Under the pieces are notes generated by a model. It was not told where the DNA came from. It made no database searches and worked only from the letters and a program-made list of their open reading frames with translations. A program made the position numbers and the translations under genes. From a virus, in IMG/VR virus record IMGVR_UViG_3300025131_000066, positions 1-50,058 of that record: a DNA stretch of 50,058 nt; one strand, 5' to 3'. Shown one piece after another: positions 18,493-28,200 of this stretch. Within the stretch, counting starts at the first letter, position 1; every line of letters begins with the position of its first letter.

Positions 18493-19236
18493 TTAAACTG
18501 TTACTTCATGTATAGTACATGCAAATCTGTTTGGAGAAGCTTGCCATCCTTCTGCCTCAAGCTCAGGATACACATCTGGAAACGCTACAAGTCCTCCACT
18601 ACTTTCTACTCCAAAAACCCAACCTTCAAAAGCTGAATCGTGACCTACCGTTTCCCAAGTACCTGACTTTAAGCGCATTCCAACCATTATACTCTCACCC
18701 TTCAAAACGTCTAGACTTTGACCTGGTTCAGCTACAAAAGTTAATGTATTAGGCCCATGATCACATAAATTAAGTGGATCTGTTACTGCTAGTCCTAGAA
18801 GATCATTTCCAGGGTCACCAGGGCCAACATATTTATATACAGCGCATTCAACATCTCCGTCATTCTCACCATCATTTGCTCCCCAAAATGTAATATATTT
18901 CATCTCCATATCAGCTTCAGCTATAGTTAAATATATTATATTCTGAAAAGAACTTATATCTAAGTTTATTGTGGAGGCTGCTACATTAAACGGTGAAAAT
19001 GCTCCACCATCTCCATCACCACCACCTGATATAACTAATTTTGCTTCTCCTCCTCCTGCATCTGTAATACTCACGCCGGCACCACTAAAATTTAGTGTGC
19101 TGCATGGGTCCACTACTGGAACGTCACTTTGTTGTACTTCAATACTACCGCCGCCGCCTGCAGCTATTGCTTTTGTATTTGCGTTAATTTTCGATTGCAT
19201 AGATAGCATCGCGTTTGGTCCTGTTATTCCACTCAT
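18493..19236 (-). CDS. Fibre-like or minor structural protein
   Basis: A 247-residue protein, last gene of the leftward late operon, 49 bases after giant B3. The N-terminus is helical (about 1-25), followed by a glycine hinge (AAGGGG) and a beta segment of the type LNFSGAGVSITDAGGGEAKLVISGG, a pattern common in phage tail-fibre and appendage proteins. After a second Gly/Asp-rich hinge, residues about 80-247 look like a single beta-sandwich (jelly-roll) domain, rich in aromatic and acidic residues, that could bind sugars or another surface ligand. No chaperone or enzyme motif is seen. The architecture (short helix, hinge, beta stem, globular C-terminus) suggests a trimeric appendage. That is inferred from pattern, not from recognised homology. 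Confidence 0.6.
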   Translation of the reverse strand: MSGITGPNAMLSMQSKINANTKAIAAGGGGSIEVQQSDVPVVDPCSTLNFSGAGVSITDAGGGEAKLVISGGGDGDGGAFSPFNVAASTINLDISSFQNIIYLTIAEADMEMKYITFWGANDGENDGDVECAVYKYVGPGDPGNDLLGLAVTDPLNLCDHGPNTLTFVAEPGQSLDVLKGESIMVGMRLKSGTWETVGHDSAFEGWVFGVESSGGLVAFPDVYPELEAEGWQASPNRFACTIHEVTV

Positions 19237-19285
19237 TGTTTTTTGTTTTTTATTGGTTATTAATTGTTTGTTATTTTGTTATTAA

Positions 19286-22200
19286 TTATTTGTTTTTTTC
19301 TTTATATAATCTTTCTATCTCTCTAACTCTATCTTCCTCATATCTCAATGCTTTTATTTGCGCATCAGATAAACCTAAACTAATTAAAGTATCAACTTGA
19401 TCAGCTTTTCTTAATTTATATAATCTAGCTTGAGTAGTTGTTCTATCTTCTTTTAGTATCTTTTTCCTTTCTTTTTTCTCTTCCTTCTTCTTTTCTTCTT
19501 CTTTCTTTTTCTCTTCTTTTTTCTTCACCTTTTCTTCTTCCTTGATTGCGGCTGAAGTAATGTTACGATTTTTCTCTAAGATTTTTGTAACTTTCTTTTC
19601 ATCTTTCTCATATTCTTCAAGTATTCTATTAACCCTATCTTCTTCATATTTAAGATCTTTAATCTCCTCTTTAGATAAACCTATTTCAGTGAGTATATTT
19701 ACTTGTTGATCTTTCTTTAAAGCTTTAATTTCATCACCATCTATTACCTCCCACTTCTGCAAGTTCTTATGGTCTTTTTTCTCTTGTTTTCTTAATTGCT
19801 TATAATCCTCTTGCTCTTTAGCGCTTCTTAATTGCCATTCTGGCCAGCCAAGAATAGCTGCTACTCTCTTCCATGTTTCCTCGTCACTATCTAATGCAAA
19901 TTTAACATTATTCATTTTTAAGATAAGTCTATCTAATGGAACATTTAGTGTAGAAGATAATACATATCCTAAAGACAACCAGGCGGGATTATCAATAGCA
20001 AATCCTTTTGATTCTATTAAATCTTTATTATACTCATAATTATTAGCAGCTTGCCTTAACTTACTTACTTTTATATCTATAGGTGGAGAAACATCTAGTT
20101 CTCTATAAGCAGCATCGGCATACTCAGGTCTTTTTCTACCTGATCTATCCCAAACTTCTAAACTTAAGTTCTTCACAACTGATAATATTCCTCCAGCAAT
20201 ACCTGTTCCTCTTAATATAGAATCTAACATACCATTAGCAATACTATACATTTTTTCTTTCTTAGCTTCGTCTAATTCTTCATCATCATCTCCCCAAGCC
20301 ATAGCGAATATAGCTTGTTGTAAAGCATTGAATATAACATTTTGAATAGCAGCATAATACACTATTTTAGAAACATTACTTTTCCAATCACCTCTACCAT
20401 TCATTAAATCTAAACTTGCTTTCTTGATTAATCTAGTATACTGCATAGGTGTATTTGCAAACGCTAATACAATTCTTCCAAGTCCACTAGCTTGTTGTTG
20501 AGAAATTCTATCAGGTCTAGAAGATTGTTGTGATTCTTCTGCGATTTCTCTGAAGTCATTAAAAGCTTTAGCTTCTGCTTCTTTTTGACTCATTCCTTCC
20601 TTCTTGTACCTATTAACTTTGTTTCTATAGAACGACGCTCCACCGGACGCAATAGCGAAACTATCAGCAAACTGTGTAGGTAAGAAACCTTTTTTCAATA
20701 TATATGCTATAACTCCTTTAGCTTTATTTTTACTAGTAGCTGCAGCATCTGCAATCTCTGATTCACTAACATTAATTTTTAATCCATTTCTTCGATCAAC
20801 TAAGAAGTCTGAATTCATCAAATGCATAAAATCTTTCCAATATTGTTTTTGATTAGCAAAAGCTTTACCTGCTGCAATAATATTATTATCACCCCAATTA
20901 ATAAAGTTAACTGAAGATATTAACTGTAACACAGCAGATCTCATGTTAAAGAACATCACTGTTCCAACAGAGTTATTTACATAATCTAAGAATCTATTAG
21001 CTAGTCTATCACTTCCTCTAGTAGTTTTATTGTTACCAGATTTCATTCTAGTTATCATGTTCTCTAATGCCTCTCTATAATTAGATCCAAATGCAGCTTC
21101 TAGTTTATTTAAATTTTTATCTGAGAATATTAAATCAATATTATCTTGCCACTGCTTAAGATGTGTTTTTCTTTTGTTATCATTTAATACACTTATTAAA
21201 TCTGTAGTTATAGTACCACTTAACCAGCTATCAGTAGGTATTGAATATCCACCACCTTTAGTTATATCAATTAATTGATCAGCAAAAACCTGTATCTCAG
21301 GATTCTTTGCTACGAATGCTTCTACTTTAGCTAAATCCGTTTTAGATAAACCAGGTATATTACTACCTTGTTTATTCCATGCATATATTCTAGCAACATT
21401 CTCGTAAGTATAACCATCAAATGCTTCTTTCCTTAAGTTCTTAGGTATATTTTTTAAAGTCTTTTTTAAAGCTTTAAAATCACCCATCATTTGAACTCTG
21501 TCTCTAGTAATATCAGCCATAGCTCTAGCATAAGGATCGAGTAAATGCTCTTTAAACCAAGCCATTTGAGCATCACCTTTTTTACCCTTACCTAATACGC
21601 GATATAATAATCCTACAAAATCCTCTGCTGATGGAGGAACAAAGAATTTAAATCTACCTTTGCTTTTACCTCTTAACTTAGCCTGTGCTGGAGAGAATTC
21701 TTTAAATGCTTTTATATTAGTCTTGTCTTCTATAATTTCGTTAAACTTTTGATCGATACTTTTACTAAATTTAATTTTAGCTTGTTGAACTTTACCTTTG
21801 ACATCGATAACATCTAATACTTTTTTAACTGGACCTTTGCTAAATTTAAGTTTAGATACCGGTGGAACATGAGTTGCGAATGAAGTTTTTGTTTTTGATA
21901 TTACAAATGAAGCAGCTTGCTTGCTATCAGATTCTATTTCGTGCTTCCAACCTAATTTATTTGCCCATAATTTAGTTAAAGTAGTATACAATCTAGTTCT
22001 GCTACCTTCGAACGAAGTAAAGTTAATACTATTTACTTTGTTTTTCTTTACAAAATCAACAACACCATTGGATATTATACTTAATACCTCTGCAGCATTG
22101 CCAGTACCTGTGACGAAATGATCTTTTTTTAGAAAACCATCTTTGTCTTTACGGTCTAAACCAAACGACAGCGTGTAATCTTTACTATCTACGTGTCTAG

Positions 22201-25200
22201 CTAAGTCTATTGTATATGTTTTACCTTCTACTTCAAAATTACTTATAAATCTAAAATCATGTTTCCTCCATTTCAGATCCCGTTTAGTATTCATGCTGAA
22301 CTTAACCTTAGCTTGTTGTGTTTTACCTTTAACAGGTAGCGCATCTAAAGCATCTTGCACCGCTTCTACATTAGCACCATGATCATCTGCAAAATAGAAA
22401 TCATTATAACCTTCGGCTGCTTTATCTACAATCCACCCTGATTTAGCAAGTGGAGAACTATCACCTAATCCAGTTATATTATTTATAGGTATATTTAATC
22501 CTAAACTACTTAGAAATTCACTAATAGGCCCAGCAGCTTCTTGAGTTCTAGCAGTTAAAACAAATACATCTTCAGTTCCTCTAGCTGCTTGAATTTTTTT
22601 AGCAACTTCAAATAAAGGTCCTTTTTCACCATCAACAACTTTATTAAACTCAGAAAAATCCCATGTAACGCCATCAGCTTCCATCTGAGTACCTTTACTA
22701 GCAAACTCCGCAGGACTTATTTTACCTCTTATCGTTTCGTTTAGCTTTGAATTAACTTTGTTAATAATTTCAGAAGGTAATTTTTTAATTGATTCATTAG
22801 CATCGACTTCAAAAAATGATTCTCCAAATTTACTCTTGTAAGCTTGTTTATTAGCGTTAACAGAATTCCAAGCAGTTTCTACAATTTTATCTTTTAATGA
22901 TCTTTCTTTTCTATTTCTATTTCTCTCTAAAGCTGTTTCTTTCGATGTTTCTACGTATATCATAGAAACTTCGTAACCTTTATCTTTTAAAGCTTTAACT
23001 TTAGCTTCAGTAGCTTTAATAGAAGCACCTGTTCCATCTAATATAACACCCTTTCCCTCTGAAGTATATTGATTTAATTTTTTATCTGCAATTTTTATAG
23101 CTAATGCTCCTAATTCACCTCTAACAGAGCGTTGAACAGCATCATATCCCGCTTCTTTAGCATCTAATCCAACTAACTTTTTAGCCCATTCTAAGGATAT
23201 ATCTTGATTAACTACTTTATATCCTTGATTTTGTAATCCTAATTTCTTTATAACAGTACTTTTACCACTTCCAGGTCCACCTGCCATTACAATTGCTTTT
23301 AAGTCTGAAGATGGTTTACCAGTTGTATTAGGTTTGTTATAAATAACATTACTTTTAGTTTTAGCTAATGTATCATCAAAATCAAATACTCTAATCTTTT
23401 TAACAGGAGCATTAGGATCTCTAGCAATTTCTAAAGCTTTATCTAGTATACCAAGTTCTCTTATAGTTTCAGCATTAGTGGAGGATTTAGAAAATTTAGT
23501 TACTTTACTTTCCTTTACTACAATTTCGTTTTTATGAGTAGCTTTAGTTTTTTCTACTAACATAGGTAAAGTAGAATCAATTAACTTTTTAGAATCACTT
23601 TTAGAAAAATTAGTTGTTTCCTGTTTATTAATTACTTCGCCTTGAAACTCTATAATATCTGGAGAAATTTTAACGCCTTTAACATCAACATTAAATACGT
23701 CTGCAATACTAATATTTCCAGCTAATATTATATTATTTGGATTAATACCACCATTATTAGTAGCTACATTTTCATTAAAATATCTAGCCCAAATATTATC
23801 AGTAATTTTCCATCCCTCAGGAGTTTGTTCTTTATAATCAAACTTTTCTCCATTAGGTTTAATACCTACTAATTTATCATCACTTTTATTTAGCAAAGCT
23901 CCTTGAAAATAATTATTCTTTATATTATCAAAGTTTTTGTTTACTGTACCCGCAAATGCTTGACCAAATAAATATTTACCAACAATAGAAGCAGGTAAAG
24001 TATGTTCTTGAGTATAATTTCCAAAAGCATAACCTTTTTCATAAAATTTCCAGGGAGCAGCTTTTCTAATAAAATGATTTTGAGTATAACTAATTGAAGA
24101 TAAAGTAGCACCTACGAAAGCAATTCCTTCTGGAGTTTTCATTATTTCCTCGAACATTTCAAATACTTTCTCTAGACCTTTTATAGAGTTTTCTTGACGT
24201 TTAATAAATGCAGGATCATTTAAAGCTTTTTCTAAAGGTAGTTTTTTGCTTAGAGGATTTTCTTTCTTTAACATGTCGTTAAAGATTTCAGATTCTTTTG
24301 CAAATTCCCCTCCTTCTTTTTCTACATTATTTATCCAAGCGTCAGCTTCAACTACATTTCTAAAAGGTAAGTTACCTTTGTACCCTCTTAATGATTCTTC
24401 AGAATAAACTTCAAATCCTTCTGCTTTAATTTTCTTTAATAAAATTTTATCAGCTTTATTTAAAATAATATTTTCTGAAGTTCCCTGTAATGATCTCCAA
24501 AAACTTTTAGGTAACTTGTTAATAAGTCCACTATCAACAGCGAATTTTAAGAATCTTTTACGACCTTCGGGAGTTCTCATATCTATACGCTCTATACCAC
24601 TCTTTTCTAATGCTTTATCTATAATCTCGTTCCAATTATTGTTTTCATTTGCAAAGTCTCCAGGTAATATTTCTCCACTAAAATTTTGTTCTTTTATAAA
24701 TTCATTTAATTTAACTTTAGCATTTGCTGATTTACTAAACTTAACACCTCCTGGTCTAGCTATTATATCTTTTACTTTAGGTTTACCTATTTTAGATTCT
24801 TTTTCTGTAATACTTTCTGATAAATCAATTGTCTCTTCTTTTTTAATTTTACCTTCTGGAGTGTAAACAGGTTGTACAGGATTATCTACTATCTCATTAA
24901 ATTCATTTTTACCTAATACTTCTGCAAAAAACTTTGGTAGTTTTCTTTTTAAAACATCTTGTCTTATATTCATTAAATAATCCGTCACTTGAGCTGGTGT
25001 AGGATTTAGTGTTTTCCATAATGTATTACCTGCAGTTAAAGATGTTGATTCAGGGATTCTTCCTTCATCAATAGCTTTTTGTGTTTGTGTAGGATTCATT
25101 TGCTCTATTTCCATTTCATAGAAAATATCCCAATTAGATCTTCTCATTACAGCAGGATCTACTTTGTTTAAAGCTATTAAATCTTCAGCAAATTTTCCAA

Positions 25201-28200
25201 CAAAAGTTTTCATACCTTTTTTATTAGGCATTATATCATAAATCCTTGCCGCAGTAGTGGCAGACATGTGATCTACAAATCCTTTAAAGAATTTTTTAGG
25301 ATTATCCATTGATGCTCTTTTAGGACTTCTTAAGTAATTTATTATATCTCTTTTAACTAAATTTTCTTGAGCTGTAGTTAATCCTAATTTCTTAGCAATT
25401 TTAGAAGTTTGAGGTTTTATCTTTTTTAATCTAGCCTTCATTAAAGCTACATCAGTAGCATCTTCTGGACTCATTTCTTGAGAAACTAATCTTTCACCTA
25501 CGGTGACTTTACTATCTTCGCCACCTACTTTACGTTCAATAGGAGTTGTTTTAGGTTTTTTCTTGTTTATATTCTGTATATCTCCAGCAGCAAAATTAAC
25601 TATAGCTTTTTTACCAAGTAACCACCCAAATAAACTATTTTTAGAAGCATCATATTCTGATTGATATTTGTCACTTATTTTTCTTTTAACATCTCCAATA
25701 AATTTTGGATTCATATCTAAGTAAGCAGAGCTTACAGTTTTACCTATTGAACCATCTAATGTATTGGCTTGTTCTATTTCCATCAATCCATCCCAAAATT
25801 CTGGTGCAGGATCTATAATGTATTTTCCTGTCTTTTCAAAATCTGGTGCTTTTTTACCACTAAATTCTTCTTTAGTATTGAATTTTAGATTTTCAGCAGG
25901 TCCAGTAATTTCATCAAAAATTTCTTTAAGTTCAGTTTTTGAATATTTAGCTTTAGATTTTCTAGTTGTTTTCTTATCTTTAACTTTAGCTTTAGCTTTA
26001 GGTTTTTTTACTTTATACTTTTGTGGTCCTCCTAGAAAAGATTTATTATAGTTCTTTAAAAATTCAAATGCTCCCTCTGGAGTGTTTAACAGCTCGGCAT
26101 TTATTTCTTCCTTGGACAATCCTAATTTATATTTAAAGAAGTCACTTAGCATGTCAGCTATTTTCTGCCAAAACGGTCTATTTTGTCTTTCGTATTTTAA
26201 ATCATTATCATTAATAGCATCACTAATAGTAGTAAAAACTTCTTGATTATAATCGGCTTCAGTATAAGCTCCACTTTCTACATCTTTTCTATAACTAGCT
26301 AATCTTTGTTTTATATTAGCCCAAGTTCCAGAGGATATAGCTCCACCTGTATCTTTCAAGCTTTCAGCTTCCATATATGTTTCTAAAGATCTAGCTATTT
26401 CTGCAACTTGTCCTTCCTCTAAAACATTGTCTAAAATAAAATGAAGAGTTTCGTGCCTAAAACCTTTTTGACCAGTGAGATTTTTATTATTTCTATCTTC
26501 GACCATTTGCTCCATAATATTTTTTCCAGAATATAGAGTAAACTGTTTACCAAGATCTTTAGAAGTAATAGCATGAGTTGCCCCACCCATTAAATCTGCT
26601 GCGTAGCTTTCTACATTTTCATAAGTAGGAGCTGCTTCTACACTTATTCCCTCTGCTTTACTTCTTTTGATGATATCTTTGTTTTCATCTTCCATCATCT
26701 TTGTAAGAATTTTTTTAGCCTCAGGATGATTTTCTAGCTCCTCTATATTATCTATGTTAATACTTTGTAAATTATCAATACCAAGTGATTCTAATACTTT
26801 ATTTACAGCATTCATTTCTTGACCTATGGTTTTCTTATAATCACTCGTTAAAGTGATGGGAGATTTAGGTAAAGAACCTTTAGTTAATATTGCATCAATT
26901 TCATTCGCGATTTCTATACCAAAATTTTTATCTCTAATAACACCATCATCAATTAATTTTTGCTCACTTAACAAATTAGCTAAACGTTGTTTGATTTTAT
27001 CGTTTCCAAATATTTTGTTTTTAATACGACCGGTAACCCCTGTGCTATTTTTTATTTTATTATTAACAGCATTGTTAATTATAGCATTTTCTATAATTTT
27101 ATTACCTTCTTCTTGTGTAATTCCTTTGTTTGGATCTTTTTTATTTTCTTTTACTAATTGATTAACAAACTTTGTAACTCTATTTACACTATGATTTTCT
27201 TTAACCATAGTATTTAAATCAGTCAATCCTATCGCAGTTTTTTGTGCATTATCAAAAAGTGCCTTATTTATAACTTTAACAGCAATACTACTGTGATTCC
27301 CAAACTGACCACCAATCATTTCGTTAACAACTTCAGTCATTTGAATACCTTCTCCAGACACAACTTGGGCTGATAATTCACCTAAACCTTCAAAAACTGG
27401 ATCAATAACTGTTTTGGCGGCTATATGCGTCGCTACTTGCCTTAAAGGACTAGCTAATGGATTAACAAATCCTCCTGCAACTTTACCAGAAACCACATTC
27501 ATAAGACCAATAGGAACACCTCTATATATTCCCAATGTAAATGCTTCTTGTAGCATATCTTTACTTTTCTGTGTTTTACCACTTAAAACTTCTGCTATTT
27601 CATCTGCATTAGTCATATCAACACCTTCACGATTCATTACTGTTGAATAAGCACCTCCTGCTTCCATAGCATATCCTGTAGTTGCAGACCAAATGTTCAT
27701 CCCCATTTGAGCACCTTTAATAAATCCTGGAATTGCTCCAACACCCGCTCCAGTAGCACCTATACCAGCACCAACAGCTCCACTTCCAACAACTGTAGGG
27801 ATAAGAGTTTTTCGTCCAGTGCTAGCAAATTGAGTCATTGAACTTAACCATAAAGTAGAAAATATTTCTATAGGATTTTGCTTTAACAATTCCATTTGTT
27901 CACCCACTGTTTTGGCATTAATGTATTTTTCATATACTCTCGTGCTTAAAATTCCTTGTGAATAAGCGTTTTCTAATGCAATTTTTTTAGAAACTCTAGC
28001 TAGTTCTTCAGGATCAGACATGTCATTAATTCCAAATGCGATTTTAACAAATTCTTCATTAACAACTCCTTGTGACCAACCTTTTTTAGCATCGTTTAAA
28101 AGTCCATAAACAGCACCTTCTACATATTCGCCTCTAACTCTCTCAACGTCTCCAAAGTTCATTATTAAGCTCAGATTATTAGCTTTTTCATTCAAATATG

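Noticed and set aside
18519-19400. Three plus-strand frames of 61-104 codons across the fibre-like gene
   Set aside because: The products are Pro/Ser/Leu-rich mirror translations of the glycine- and aspartate-rich minus-strand gene. The minus-strand frame has a proper start, fibre-like motifs and a terminator.
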